64,000 nt of DNA from Comamonadaceae bacterium (GCA_947456305.1 CANGPN010000002.1:115078-179077); one strand, 5' to 3'; numbered from the stretch's first letter, positions 49,470-60,878 are shown. The notes: generated by a model from the letters alone, not told the origin. Program-made: numbers and translations.

Positions 49470-49760
49470 GCTTGTAGTCAGTGATGTCGTGCCATTCACA
49501 CAGGCACTAAAAAAATCATCACCAAAAATGGCGAGAGCTACGTGGCTTTGATCGACTCCGACAGGCTGCATGACTACTGCCAGCTGGAGCGCGAACGCAT
49601 TCACCTGTTGCTGATTGACGATGCCAAACGTGGCTTGGACGATATCCTTAATGGTCGCACGCAAGACGCTGACACAGCCTTTGCAGAGATACAAAAGCGG
49701 CGCAAGGCTTCTGCCAAAAGTCCAGCAGCACGGTCAAATAAAAGAAGTAAAAGAATATGA
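49462..49760 (+). pseudogene. Decayed Phd/YefM-type antitoxin
   Basis: Two frames together resemble one antitoxin. Frame A from ATG 49462 reads MFELVVSDVVPFTQAL; frame B reads KKIITKNGESYVALIDSDRL, then YCQLERERIHLLLIDDAKRGLDD and on to a stop at 49760. They join at a run of seven A (49509-49515). The spacer of roughly a dozen residues that I expect between FTQA and KIITKNG in homologues is missing. I read this as an internal deletion plus frameshift, so the gene is probably non-functional. The downstream part alone could start at GTG 49542. Confidence 0.5.
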
Positions 49761-49871
49761 CTGGTGCTTTATAACGTTATGGATGCAAACCCGACTGTGT
49801 ATTTACTGTCCATCAGACACCACCGACAGCTATCGTTTGATTTTGTGAGGTTGTGGCCGTCTACGAATTGA
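49761..49871 (+). pseudogene. RelE/ParE-type toxin remnant
   Basis: Only the C-terminal end of a RelE-fold toxin remains: LVLYNVMDANPTVYLLSIRH, then HRQLSFDFVRLW before a stop. The rest of the toxin is absent, and the fragment begins right after the antitoxin stop in the same frame. The pair is a dead toxin-antitoxin locus. Confidence 0.45.
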
Positions 49872-49956
49872 GCGGTTGGGGCGGTGCACTTTTATAAACT
49901 AGACCGAAATTAATTGTCGATATATGAGTTGATTTCAATTAATTTAAATCAGTTTT

Positions 49957-49981
49957 GAGGCTACAGTAATTACACAGCCTC
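49957..49981. repeat. Inverted repeat GAGGCT-N13-AGCCTC
   Basis: An exact 6-bp arm pair about 60 bp before the orphan nuclease-like gene. It could be a regulator site or a recombination scar. Confidence 0.5.
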
Positions 49982-50008
49982 CACTTACATGCTTGGTTAA
50001 TTAAGTGG
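49981..50008. repeat. Inverted repeat CCACTTA-N14-TAAGTGG
   Basis: An exact 7-bp arm pair sharing its first base with the preceding repeat, and 30 bp before the nuclease-like start. Confidence 0.5.
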
Positions 50009-50037
50009 GTGGACTTTAAAGCAGGAGCGCTAGTCAC

Positions 50038-50628
50038 ATGGGGAATTCAAACATGAAAAAAGCAAATTTACCTGCGAGCTATGTGTCAAGAGGCTGGCGT
50101 GAGTTGTTCTCAATTGAGTTAGAAAAACCCGTTCGTTTGTCCGAGGGCCGCTTCGAGAAAAGCGGCACGACCAAAGCTAAGATTGATATATGGATTTCCT
50201 TTGAGAACCAGGAAACTAAAGCCAAGCATAGTTGCGCTATTGAGTTGAAATTTTTTAAGCAAGCAAACCATCGAGAGCCGAACAACAGATATGACGTGTT
50301 TTCCGATATTCAGAATCTTGAGGCCTATGGCGATTGCGCTGACCTCGGATTCTTGATCGTTGCAACAGATCATCATCACTACGTAAGACAAGATAGCTAC
50401 TCAATTGACACGGCAGATTTCGATTTCAGACACGAGGCGAGTTACGAGTCTGGAACCATATTGACATACAAAACCGATATCGTTAGTCGTTGTTTAGAGC
50501 CATCGTTGACGCAAACACAGGAATTAGAGTTAGACCGCCGCCTCGCAGATCATCTGGCAAATCCCGATGATGTGATTCCATGGGGTGACATTAAAGCAGC
50601 AGCTCTTCGAGTTATTCTTCAAAATTGA
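50038..50628 (+). CDS. Orphan PD-(D/E)XK-nuclease-like protein
   Basis: A 196-residue cytosolic protein of no family I recognise. The spacing Asp50 (AKIDIWISF) - Glu69 and Lys71 (CAIELKFF) fits a PD-(D/E)XK active site, with Glu22 as a possible helper. The rest (RYDVFSDIQNLEAYGDCADLGFLIVATD) is compatible with that fold. AGGAG at 50023-50027 precedes ATG 50038; ATG 50053 is possible. Composition is AT-richer than neighbours, suggesting transfer. It could be a restriction or defence relic; no methylase is adjacent. mazE starts 38 bp later. Confidence 0.55.
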   Translation: MGNSNMKKANLPASYVSRGWRELFSIELEKPVRLSEGRFEKSGTTKAKIDIWISFENQETKAKHSCAIELKFFKQANHREPNNRYDVFSDIQNLEAYGDCADLGFLIVATDHHHYVRQDSYSIDTADFDFRHEASYESGTILTYKTDIVSRCLEPSLTQTQELELDRRLADHLANPDDVIPWGDIKAAALRVILQN

Positions 50629-50632
50629 AAAA

Positions 50633-50651
50633 GTATCTACAATGTATCTAC
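50633..50651. repeat. Direct repeats before mazE (probable operator)
   Basis: GTATCTAC occurs twice (50633-50640 and 50644-50651), offset by 11 bp, about one helical turn, directly upstream of the mazE ribosome site. This fits autoregulation by the MazE-MazF complex (inference). Confidence 0.5.
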
Positions 50652-50666
50652 ACTTGGAGACACCAC

Positions 50667-50909
50667 ATGGAAACTGTGATCCGCAAATGGGGTAACAGCC
50701 CCGCCCTCAGACTCAGTGCCGCCACGATGAAGTTGGCTAATTTTGACCTCGAACAACGGGTCACCATCAAAGCGGGAAAAGGGCGCATCATCATCGAGCC
50801 TTGCGACAAGGTGGAATACAAACTTGAAGACCTAGTGGCGGGGATGACTGCAAAAAATCGCCATGATGAAGTGTCATTTGGTACGCCTGTGGGTAAAGAG
50901 GCGCTTTGA
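50667..50909 (+). CDS. mazE: MazE antitoxin
   Basis: An 80-residue AbrB/SpoVT-fold antitoxin. METVIRKWGNSPALRLSAA is the DNA-binding domain and the acidic C-terminal tail (LEDLVAGMTAKNRHDEVSFG) neutralises MazF. Its TGA overlaps the mazF ATG. The start at 50667 has TTGGAGAC upstream. Confidence 0.92.
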   Translation: METVIRKWGNSPALRLSAATMKLANFDLEQRVTIKAGKGRIIIEPCDKVEYKLEDLVAGMTAKNRHDEVSFGTPVGKEAL

Positions 50910-51256
50910 TGGCGAACCGTCGCACTTATGTGCCCGAGGTCGGTGACATTGTTTGGTTGCAATTTGACCCACAAGCGGGCCACGAGCAGGCAGGACACCG
51001 TCCGGCATTGGTGTTGAGCCCAGCCATTTACAACAGCAAAGCTCAGTTGATGGTTTGCTGCCCCTTGTCTACCAAGGTGAAAAATCACCCCTTTGAAGTT
51101 CAGCTAACTATGAACGGCGTAGACGGCGTGGTGTTGTCTGACCAGGTTAAATCGCTCGACTGGAAAGTTCGTCGGGCCATCAAGAAGGACAGTGCCTCAG
51201 ATGCCGTCATGCGTGAAGTGAAAGCCAAAATCAGGGCGTTGCTAGCCATTACTTGA
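50909..51256 (+). CDS. mazF: MazF endoribonuclease toxin
   Basis: A 115-residue PemK/MazF mRNA interferase. YVPEVGDIVWLQFDPQAGHE, then GHRPALVLSPAIYN and VVLSDQVKSLDW are the family blocks, and the catalytic Arg lies in GHRPA. Length is normal and the frame intact, so the pair should be active. It is translationally coupled to mazE (TGATG). Confidence 0.93.
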   Translation: MANRRTYVPEVGDIVWLQFDPQAGHEQAGHRPALVLSPAIYNSKAQLMVCCPLSTKVKNHPFEVQLTMNGVDGVVLSDQVKSLDWKVRRAIKKDSASDAVMREVKAKIRALLAIT

Positions 51257-51274
51257 GTAGCCCCATCTGACGAT

Positions 51275-53556
<2,282 letters not shown>

Positions 53557-53645
53557 AGGCTTGAGGGCCGGACGGGCCCGTTCCAAGTAAATGAAAGTGA
53601 GTCATTTTCACAGACAGCCGATGATTGAAGCCGGGTTCGAGCCTG

Positions 53646-54545
53646 TCAAACTTGCTTGTCGATTTTTTCCAGAAAAGCGTGCACCACATCCTGCCCCACA
53701 TGTATGACGTGCTCAGGCGCAGGAAAAGCATGCGTTTGCACATCGGATATGTATTCGCGAAATGCCGATACGCGTTCTTGCTGCATTTGCTGGCGCATGG
53801 CGTGGAAATCTCGGTATTGCTTGGAGTGGCGCGGAAACGGACCGGGTCCGTCGCCCAGAATATCCTCGGCAAACAAAAACTGTATGTCGCCGCCGCTGCC
53901 CGCGCCTATGGAGGAAGTGATCAGCGTGGTGCGTTTGGACAGTTCGCGCAGTATCAGCTCGGGGATGACTTCGACTTCTACAGCCCAGGCACCGGCGTCT
54001 TCCAGCGCCTTGATTTGCCGGTACAACTGCACGGCTTCGTCAGCGGTTTTGCCGACCGCGCGCAATCCGCCGGTCCAGGTGCTTTTGCGCGGAACCAGGC
54101 CGACATGGCCTTGGGCAGGCACGCCAGCTTCGGCCAGTGCGCTGATAAACCTAGGGCTCCACTGGCACATGATGGCGTCACCACCAATTTCCATGGCGCT
54201 GAACGCCAGACGCAAGGCTTCTTTGGGACTGGCCACAGCCACCAGAGGCAACGAAAAAGACATAAAGGTATGCGGCGCTGCTTTGCGAATTTCCATGGCC
54301 AAGTCCGGGCGCTTAGGATCGAAGCGCACTTTCAAGGTGTCTATGCCTGCTTCTTCGGCGGCGGCGGCTTCCTCTGGCGTGAAAGCCAGAGTTTCCACCA
54401 GTGTTTGCGCTCCTTTAAGTGAGCGTATGTCATGTACCGTGAAATTGCGTTGGCCGTATGCACCGGCCATGGTGGCGATGCGTTTGAGCGGTCGCTGTCC
54501 CGGTTCGCGAGGAGGTATGGCGCCGCTGCTTTTGGAAGTGCTCAT
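53646..54545 (-). CDS. PanB-family (ketopantoate hydroxymethyltransferase-like) protein
   Basis: A 299-residue TIM-barrel protein. GHVGLVPRKSTWTGGLRAVG and EDAGAWAVEVEVIP, then SSIGAGSGGDIQFLFAEDIL, align with PanB. The metal and catalytic segments of true PanB are not clear (the GDSLG block is missing), so this is probably a divergent paralogue acting on another oxo acid or phosphoenolpyruvate-like substrate. The start MSTSKSS was chosen at 54545. It is divergent from the lactonase-type gene. Confidence 0.75.
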   Translation of the reverse strand: MSTSKSSGAIPPREPGQRPLKRIATMAGAYGQRNFTVHDIRSLKGAQTLVETLAFTPEEAAAAEEAGIDTLKVRFDPKRPDLAMEIRKAAPHTFMSFSLPLVAVASPKEALRLAFSAMEIGGDAIMCQWSPRFISALAEAGVPAQGHVGLVPRKSTWTGGLRAVGKTADEAVQLYRQIKALEDAGAWAVEVEVIPELILRELSKRTTLITSSIGAGSGGDIQFLFAEDILGDGPGPFPRHSKQYRDFHAMRQQMQQERVSAFREYISDVQTHAFPAPEHVIHVGQDVVHAFLEKIDKQV

Positions 54546-54665
54546 GAGGTTCTCCAGTTCATTCAACCCTCATATTAAGTTGTAAGCGTCAAGTTGGAAA
54601 GCTCGGGGCCAGGTTGGCTTTTCAGCGGATACAGTGACTAAGTAACAGCTCATAACGGGGAACGC

Positions 54666-55472
54666 ATGTCAGATTTGGAAACGTACGAAGTGTTTGCCAT
54701 CCGTTATGCCACTCGCGTGGGCGCGCGGCGCGACCATTTTGTCGGCGGTGACCCGCATGACCAAGCCATGCGCATGGATTACTTTATCTGGCTGGTACGT
54801 AGCGCTAACCGTACAGTTGTTGTAGATACCGGTTTTTTGCCTGAGATGGCGATCAAGCGCCAGCGTGAACTTTTGATACGCCCGAGCGAGGGATTGCGGC
54901 TACTAGGCGTCAAACCTGACGAGGTGCGTGACGTGGTGCTGACCCATATGCATTACGACCATGTCGGCGGCTTTGAGGATTTTCCCAAGGCGAATTTTCA
55001 TTTGCAGGACGCGGAAATGGGTTTTGCCACCGGCAGACACATGTGCAACAGCTATATGCGCCACGGTTACGAGGCCGATGACGTGGCTGCCATGGTCAAG
55101 CTGGTTTACAAAGACAGGGTGAGTTTTCACCAAGGAACGCACGATATGGCACCCGGCCTGTCACTGCACCATGTCGGCGGTCATACCGACGGGCTGCAAT
55201 GCGTGCGTGTACACACGGCGCGCGGCTGGGTGGTGTTGGCGTCGGATGCCAGCCATTACTACGAACACATACGGAGTCAGCGCTTCTTCAGCATTGCGTT
55301 CAATCTGGGCGATATGCTCAACGCTTATCGCACCATCAGTGAACTCGCCGATTCGCCCGACCATGTCATTCCCGGCCATGACCCGCTGGTGATGGACTGG
55401 TATCCCTCGCCCTCGCCAGAGCTGCAAGGCATAGCGGTCAGATTGGATGTAGCCCCCGCCACTGGCGACTGA
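54666..55472 (+). CDS. Metallo-beta-lactamase-fold lactonase-like hydrolase
   Basis: A 268-residue zinc hydrolase. The metal-binding HxHxDH is intact in LTHMHYDHVGG, with further ligands in HHVGGHTDG, LASDASHYY and PGHDP. Such sequences are usually annotated as N-acyl-homoserine lactonase family, but that specificity is not certain. It is divergent from the PanB-like gene, with 120 bp between starts. Confidence 0.88.
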   Translation: MSDLETYEVFAIRYATRVGARRDHFVGGDPHDQAMRMDYFIWLVRSANRTVVVDTGFLPEMAIKRQRELLIRPSEGLRLLGVKPDEVRDVVLTHMHYDHVGGFEDFPKANFHLQDAEMGFATGRHMCNSYMRHGYEADDVAAMVKLVYKDRVSFHQGTHDMAPGLSLHHVGGHTDGLQCVRVHTARGWVVLASDASHYYEHIRSQRFFSIAFNLGDMLNAYRTISELADSPDHVIPGHDPLVMDWYPSPSPELQGIAVRLDVAPATGD

Positions 55473-55585
55473 GCTGCAGTCATCAAAGCACACCTCTTGG
55501 GTCTTTCCGCTGTCTTGTCTGCCCGCTGCGAGCTGCAAATGTTGCAGATCGCATAGGTCGCGCAACAGGCACAATCCGCTCACCC

Positions 55586-57718
55586 ATGCCTGCCGAAACA
55601 TCTTCAAACGCTGCCGCCGAGCGCAAACCGCTGTCCGTTCCGCAAAAAGCCTTGCGCAAAATGGGCTTGCTGCGTCCGGTGGACATGGCTTTGCATTTGC
55701 CCATGCGTTACGAGGACGAAACCCGCTTGGGCAAACTCAGCTCAGCGCGCGATGGCGACAACTTGCAATTCGAAGCCGTGGTGCAAAGTTGTCAGGTGGT
55801 GTTCAAACCGCGTCGCCAGTTGCAAGCGGTGGTGAGCGATGGCAGCGACATCTGCACGCTTAGGTTTTTTAACTTTTATCCGAACATGCAAAAGGCTTTG
55901 GAGGTCGGGCGCAAAGTGCGGTTGCGTGGCGAATTGCGCGGCGGCGGTTTCATGGGCTACAGCATGATGCACCCGACAGTGCAGCCCGCCGGTGCGCCCT
56001 TGGCCGCTGCGTTGACACCGGTCTACCCCAGCACCGCTGAATTGCCGCAAGCCTATTTGCGCAAAGCCGTGCATGGCGGATTGACCCGCGCTTTGCAAAG
56101 CGATGCGTTCACAGAGACGATTCCTCGCGAGCATTTGCCGCCTCACGCTTGGGGCTTGCGCGAGAGCTTGCAGTTTTTGCATCACCCGTCGCCGACGGTG
56201 TCGCTGGGCGAATTGGAAGACCGCAGCCACCCGGCATGGCAACGTTTGAAAGCCGAAGAATTGCTGGCGCAGCAGTTGTCGCAATTGCAGGCCAAGCGGC
56301 AGCGTCAGTTGTTGAATGCGCCGGTGCTGGCGCACAGCACGCGTGCAGATGGCGTACTCGCGCAATTGCAAGCGGTGCTGCCGTTCAAATTGACAAACGC
56401 ACAACAACGTGTGGTGAATGAAATCGCTTCGGATGTGGCGCGCGCCGTGCCCATGCACCGTTTGTTGCAAGGCGATGTGGGCTCGGGCAAAACCGTGGTG
56501 GCTGCACTCGCCGCCGCGCAATGCATAGACGCGGGCTGGCAATGCGCCTTGATGGCACCGACAGAAATATTGGCTGAACAGCATTTCGCCAAACTGGTGG
56601 GCTGGTTAGCGCCGGTGTTGCAGCCGCTGGGCTTGCAAGTGGCGTGGCTGACCGGCAGCCAAAAGAAAAAAGAACGCGATGCCATGCTGGCCTTGGTGGC
56701 CAGCGGCGAAGCTGCTTTGGTGATTGGCACACACGCGGTCATTCAAGACAAAGTGCATTTCAAAGCATTGGGGCTGGCCATCATCGATGAACAACACCGC
56801 TTCGGTGTGGCTCAGCGTTTGGCCTTGCGGCAAAAGCTGTCGGACGCAGAAACCTTTGGCGAGCAAGCAGCAGGCGCGCCGCAAGAACCGCATTTGCTGA
56901 TGATGAGTGCCACACCGATTCCGCGCACCTTGGCCATGAGCTATTACGCCGATTTGGATGTGTCCACCATCGATGAATTACCACCCGGTCGCACACCCAT
57001 CGTCACCAAACTGGTGGCCGAGACACGGCGGGATGAAATCATCGAGCGCATACGTGCGCAGCTGCAAGATGGCCGACAGATTTACTGGGTGTGTCCATTG
57101 ATTGAAGAAAGCGAAGCGCTGGATTTGCGCAACGCCACAGACACCCACCAGGATTTATGCAGCGCCTTGCCCGGTGTCATGGTCGGCTTGCTGCATTCGC
57201 GCATGCCTCAGGCCGAGAAAAAAGCCGTCATGTCTTTGTTTGTGCAAGGGCAAATGGGCGTGCTGGTCAGCACCACGGTGATTGAAGTTGGGGTCGATGT
57301 ACCGAATGCATCGCTGATGGTGATCGAGCACGCCGAGCGCTTTGGCTTGAGTCAGTTGCACCAGTTGCGCGGCCGCGTCGGGCGCGGCGCGGCGGCATCT
57401 GCGTGCGTGCTCTTGTATTCACTCGGTGAACATGGGCGATTGAGCGACACGGCGCGCGCGCGTTTACGCGCCATGGCCGACACCAACGATGGTTTTGAGA
57501 TTGCCAGACGCGATTTGGATATTCGCGGTCCGGGCGAATTTTTAGGTGCGCGTCAAAGCGGCGCGGCCATGTTGCGGTTTGCCGATTTGGCGGTGGATGT
57601 TGAGTTGTTGCAATGGGCGCAACAACTCGCGCCTGTGATGCTGGACCATCACCCGCAAAACGCAGCCCGGCATGTAGAACGCTGGTTGGGTGGAAAATCC
57701 GACTTTCTCAAAGCCTGA
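55586..57718 (+). CDS. recG: ATP-dependent DNA helicase RecG
   Basis: A 710-residue branch-migration helicase that remodels stalled forks. The wedge domain is N-terminal. Walker A is GDVGSGKTVVAALAAAQ, Walker B is IIDEQHRFGV, motif III is MSATPIPRTL, and motif VI is QLRGRVGRG. It ends 7 bp before oxyR; recG-oxyR-ubiA is a known betaproteobacterial order. Confidence 0.97.
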   Translation: MPAETSSNAAAERKPLSVPQKALRKMGLLRPVDMALHLPMRYEDETRLGKLSSARDGDNLQFEAVVQSCQVVFKPRRQLQAVVSDGSDICTLRFFNFYPNMQKALEVGRKVRLRGELRGGGFMGYSMMHPTVQPAGAPLAAALTPVYPSTAELPQAYLRKAVHGGLTRALQSDAFTETIPREHLPPHAWGLRESLQFLHHPSPTVSLGELEDRSHPAWQRLKAEELLAQQLSQLQAKRQRQLLNAPVLAHSTRADGVLAQLQAVLPFKLTNAQQRVVNEIASDVARAVPMHRLLQGDVGSGKTVVAALAAAQCIDAGWQCALMAPTEILAEQHFAKLVGWLAPVLQPLGLQVAWLTGSQKKKERDAMLALVASGEAALVIGTHAVIQDKVHFKALGLAIIDEQHRFGVAQRLALRQKLSDAETFGEQAAGAPQEPHLLMMSATPIPRTLAMSYYADLDVSTIDELPPGRTPIVTKLVAETRRDEIIERIRAQLQDGRQIYWVCPLIEESEALDLRNATDTHQDLCSALPGVMVGLLHSRMPQAEKKAVMSLFVQGQMGVLVSTTVIEVGVDVPNASLMVIEHAERFGLSQLHQLRGRVGRGAAASACVLLYSLGEHGRLSDTARARLRAMADTNDGFEIARRDLDIRGPGEFLGARQSGAAMLRFADLAVDVELLQWAQQLAPVMLDHHPQNAARHVERWLGGKSDFLKA

Positions 57719-57725
57719 TCACACC

Positions 57726-58688
57726 ATGACACTGACCGAACTGAAATACATAGTTGCTGTGGCGCGCGAAAAGCATTTCGGTCGCGCCGCCGACGCGTGT
57801 TTTGTGTCGCAGCCCACGTTGTCGGTGGGCATCAAAAACCTGGAAGAGGAATTGCAGGTCAAGTTGTTCGAGCGCAGCGCAAATGAAGTGGCGGTCACGC
57901 CCTTGGGCGAGGACATCATCAGACAGGCGCAAAGCGTGCTCGAGCAAGCGGCCAATATCAAAGAGATTGCCAAGCGCGGCAAAGACCCGTTGGCCGGGCC
58001 GTTGCGCTTGGGCGTGATCTACACGATTGCGCCTTATTTATTGCCCGAGTTGGTGCGCCACAGCATTGATTTGTCGCCGCAAATGCCGCTCATGCTGCAA
58101 GAAAATTTCACAGTGAAATTGCTGGAGATGCTGCGCACCGGCGACATCGATTGCGCCATCATGGCCGAGCCTTTTCCCGACACCGGCTTGGCAGTTGCGC
58201 CTTTGTACGACGAGCCGTTCATGGCCGCCTTGCCCAGCAACCACCCGCTGGCATCGCGTGACTCCATCAGCGCCACCGAACTCAAAGCCGAGACCATGCT
58301 GCTGCTAGGCAATGGGCATTGTTTCCGCGACCATGTGCTCGAGGTCTGTCCTGAGTTCGCGCGTTTTTCCAACAACGCCGAAGGCATTCGCAAAAGCTTT
58401 GAAGGCTCGTCGCTAGAGACCATCAAACACATGGTGGCCGCAGGCATGGGCGTGACCCTGGTGCCAAGACTCAGCGTGCCTAAAGATGCATTGACCGCAC
58501 CCGCTAAACGCAAAAAATCGCTGGACACCTATGTGCGTTATTTGCCGATTGTCGAAGGCAAGGATGCGCCGCCGACCCGCCGCGTGGTGCTGGCCTGGCG
58601 ACGCAGCTTCACCCGCTACGAAGCCATCGCCGCATTGCGCAACGCCATCGTTGCCAGCGAGTTGCCCGGCGTTCATCGATTAACCTGA
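57726..58688 (+). CDS. oxyR: Hydrogen-peroxide sensor OxyR
   Basis: A 320-residue LysR-type regulator. The DNA-binding domain is [33 protein letters not shown]. The redox pair is Cys199 and Cys208 in [12 protein letters not shown], the E. coli numbering, so peroxide sensing is expected. ATG 57726 was chosen rather than the longer frame that overlaps recG. Confidence 0.96.
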   Translation: MTLTELKYIVAVAREKHFGRAADACFVSQPTLSVGIKNLEEELQVKLFERSANEVAVTPLGEDIIRQAQSVLEQAANIKEIAKRGKDPLAGPLRLGVIYTIAPYLLPELVRHSIDLSPQMPLMLQENFTVKLLEMLRTGDIDCAIMAEPFPDTGLAVAPLYDEPFMAALPSNHPLASRDSISATELKAETMLLLGNGHCFRDHVLEVCPEFARFSNNAEGIRKSFEGSSLETIKHMVAAGMGVTLVPRLSVPKDALTAPAKRKKSLDTYVRYLPIVEGKDAPPTRRVVLAWRRSFTRYEAIAALRNAIVASELPGVHRLT

Positions 58689-58701
58689 TCCTCCTGTGGC
58701 T

Positions 58702-59640
58702 ATGACCGATTCCAGCATCGAACACACGCCTTCGCGCTCTGCGCTATCGCTCTATCTCGACCTGATTCGTTGGAACCGTCCCGCCGGTTGGTTGCTGTTG
58801 CTGTGGCCCAGCCTCAGTGCCTTGTGGTTGGCGGCAGGCGGATTTCCGGGTTGGCATTTGCTCACTGTGTTCGTGCTGGGCACGGTGCTCATGCGCAGCG
58901 CGGGTTGTTGTATCAACGATGTGGCAGATCGAGAGTTTGACAAACATGTGAAACGAACCGCCAACCGCCCGGTCACCTCCGGCGCTTTGTCTGTGCGGCA
59001 AGCATTAACAGCGGGTGCAGTGTTGGCCTTGTGTGCATTCGGTCTGGTGTTGACCACCAATGCGGTGACCGTGGTTTGGTCGTTTGCCGCTTTGGCGGTT
59101 ACCTTGGCCTATCCCTATGCCAAACGTTTTGTGGCCATGCCGCAGGCGGTGCTGGGTGTGGCATTCAGCTTTGGCATTCCCATGGCGTTTGCGGCGGTCA
59201 ATGGCGGGCCGCTTACCCCTGTGGGCGTGTGGCAGGCAGTGCCGCCGCTGGCCTGGGGCTTGTTATTGGTCAATATGTTCTGGGTATTGGCCTACGACAC
59301 CGAATACGCCATGGTCGACCGGGACGATGACCTGCGCATTGGCATGAAAACCTCGGCGATCACGCTAGGCAAATACGACGTGGCGGCTGTCATGGGTTTT
59401 TACATTGTTTATTTGCTCGGCACCTTGTTGTTGCTCAAGCCGCTGAATCTGGGTTGGCCGCAATGGTTTTCAATTGAGATCGGTGCGGTACAGGCGTTTT
59501 GGCATTTCGGCATGATTTACAAGCGCCAGCGCGAAGGCTGTTTTCGCGCATTCCGCATGAACCACTGGTTGGGCGCGACCGTGTTCGCCGGTATTGCAGG
59601 CGGGCTGTATTTGAAAAACTTGGCTGCGCCATTGGCCTAA
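58702..59640 (+). CDS. ubiA: 4-hydroxybenzoate octaprenyltransferase
   Basis: A 312-residue membrane prenyltransferase of ubiquinone synthesis. The two Asp-rich motifs are [15 protein letters not shown] and [13 protein letters not shown]. Multiple hydrophobic helices surround them. GTG at 58696 is a two-codon-longer alternative start. It lies 13 bp after oxyR and is followed by a terminator. Confidence 0.95.
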   Translation: MTDSSIEHTPSRSALSLYLDLIRWNRPAGWLLLLWPSLSALWLAAGGFPGWHLLTVFVLGTVLMRSAGCCINDVADREFDKHVKRTANRPVTSGALSVRQALTAGAVLALCAFGLVLTTNAVTVVWSFAALAVTLAYPYAKRFVAMPQAVLGVAFSFGIPMAFAAVNGGPLTPVGVWQAVPPLAWGLLLVNMFWVLAYDTEYAMVDRDDDLRIGMKTSAITLGKYDVAAVMGFYIVYLLGTLLLLKPLNLGWPQWFSIEIGAVQAFWHFGMIYKRQREGCFRAFRMNHWLGATVFAGIAGGLYLKNLAAPLA

Positions 59641-59672
59641 ATTGGCCTGTACACCCTCCGATCAGGCAAAGA

Positions 59673-59696
59673 AAAAGCCACCCGCAGGTGGCTTTT
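59673..59696. terminator. Bidirectional terminator between ubiA and the small secreted gene
   Basis: AAAAGCCACC / GGTGGCTTTT, a perfect 10-bp stem with a 4-base loop and T-runs on both strands. It serves ubiA on the plus strand and the small gene at 59716 on the minus strand. Confidence 0.9.
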
Positions 59697-59715
59697 GTTC
59701 AGGAAATCCAGCGTA

Positions 59716-59898
59716 TCACTTGGCTTTCTTGTGTGACTTTTTCTTGCCTTTTTTCTTGGCCATGATCAGGTGATCGGCATCAAAAGAAGCGGCTGACACG
59801 GTGCCGACATGGGAGAAGGCGGTGACAGAAGAAGCGGCTTGTGCGGGCGCAGACAGGCAGGCGAGCACGGCGGTCAAAGAGAGCAGAAAAGTTTTCAT
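59716..59898 (-). CDS. Small secreted lysine-rich protein
   Basis: A 60-residue protein. MKTFLLSLTAVLACLSAPAQA is a clear signal peptide (cleavage about residue 21). The mature part is only about 39 residues and ends in a cluster of lysines (MAKKKGKKKSHKKAK). No family is recognised; a cell-surface or nucleic-acid-binding role is possible. A terminator follows on this strand, supporting it as a real gene. Confidence 0.6.
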   Translation of the reverse strand: MKTFLLSLTAVLACLSAPAQAASSVTAFSHVGTVSAASFDADHLIMAKKKGKKKSHKKAK

Positions 59899-59970
59899 GG
59901 TTTCAAGCCTTGTCAAAGTGAGTACAGGAAAGGCTATTGTGACACCATTGCGCCGGGCTTGAAAAGATGT

Positions 59971-60804
59971 TTAGGCTTGATCCAACACATTTCCAAGCTC
60001 TACTGAGCGCTGGCGGGCTGCTTTCATGGCTTTTTCGATGAGTGCAGAGACACCGTCGGATTGCATGCTGGAAATCGCGGCATAGGTGGTGCCGCCTTTG
60101 GAGGTCACGCGTTCCCGCAACACCGACGGCGGCTCGCTGCTGCTGCGCGCCAAATCGCTGGCGCCTACAAACGTGCCCACCGCCAGTTGATGCGCCTGCT
60201 CCGGCGGTAAACCCATATCGATACCGGCTTGGGTCATGGCCTCAATGAAGAAAAACACGTAGGCCGGGCCGGAGCCTGACACTGCCGTGACCGCGTCCAA
60301 CTGGTCTTCGGTGGCCACCCAAACCGATTGGCCGACGGCTTGCAACAACTGTTGTACTTGCTCACGCTCTTGAGTAGACACTTGATTGCGGGCAAACAAA
60401 CCGCTTTGTCCCAGACCAACCAACGCCGGCGTGTTGGGCATCACCCGAACCACGCGTTCTGTGCCTAACCAGCGGGCAATGCTGTCGCTGCGAACCCCGG
60501 CGGCCACGCTCAAATGCAATGCGCCCGAAAACTTGCCGGCCAGCGGCTGCGCGACTTCTTTGAACACCTGAGGTTTGATCGCCCACACCACCAGTGTTGC
60601 GTCGTCTGGTGCGTTTGCTGCGCTCTCATGGCAATGGATACCAAAGTGCTGTTGCAAGTGGAGGCGCGTTTGCGCTTGCGGCTCGACCACATGGATGGCA
60701 GAGGCAGGTAGGCCTTGTTTGAGCCAGCCGCTGATCAGGGCTTGCGCCATGTTGCCGCCGCCGATGAAAGTCATGGGCAAGGTTAAAAAAGGGGAATCAA
60801 TCAT
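59971..60804 (-). CDS. proC: Pyrroline-5-carboxylate reductase
   Basis: A 277-residue NAD(P)H-dependent last enzyme of proline synthesis. The N-terminal TFIGGGNMAQALISG, central MPNTPALVGLGQSGLF and C-terminal VTAVSGSGPAYVFFFIEAM are diagnostic, and LRERVTSKGGTTYAAI closes the family pattern. ATG 60804 has AGGTG upstream; a GTG at 60813 is possible. Confidence 0.96.
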   Translation of the reverse strand: MIDSPFLTLPMTFIGGGNMAQALISGWLKQGLPASAIHVVEPQAQTRLHLQQHFGIHCHESAANAPDDATLVVWAIKPQVFKEVAQPLAGKFSGALHLSVAAGVRSDSIARWLGTERVVRVMPNTPALVGLGQSGLFARNQVSTQEREQVQQLLQAVGQSVWVATEDQLDAVTAVSGSGPAYVFFFIEAMTQAGIDMGLPPEQAHQLAVGTFVGASDLARSSSEPPSVLRERVTSKGGTTYAAISSMQSDGVSALIEKAMKAARQRSVELGNVLDQA

Positions 60805-60878
60805 GAATGTCACCTGTGGCTGGCCAACGGCCTGTAATTAGATTGTGGATCAATCATTGAGATGTGCTGCTGAGCTGC

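Larger units (their letters stand above)
49872..50037. other. AT-rich spacer with two adjoining inverted repeats
   Basis: This stretch is clearly AT-richer than the surroundings and holds no gene. GAGGCT/AGCCTC (49957-49962 and 49976-49981) and CCACTTA/TAAGTGG (49981-49987 and 50002-50008) abut each other, just upstream of the nuclease-like gene. Confidence 0.7.

Noticed and set aside
49509..49515. A7 run as a working -1 frameshift site
   Set aside because: The joined protein would still lack an expected spacer, and the toxin is missing, so decay explains it better.
53630..53645. GGGTTCGAGCC resembling a tRNA T-arm
   Set aside because: No acceptor, D or anticodon arm can be drawn around it.
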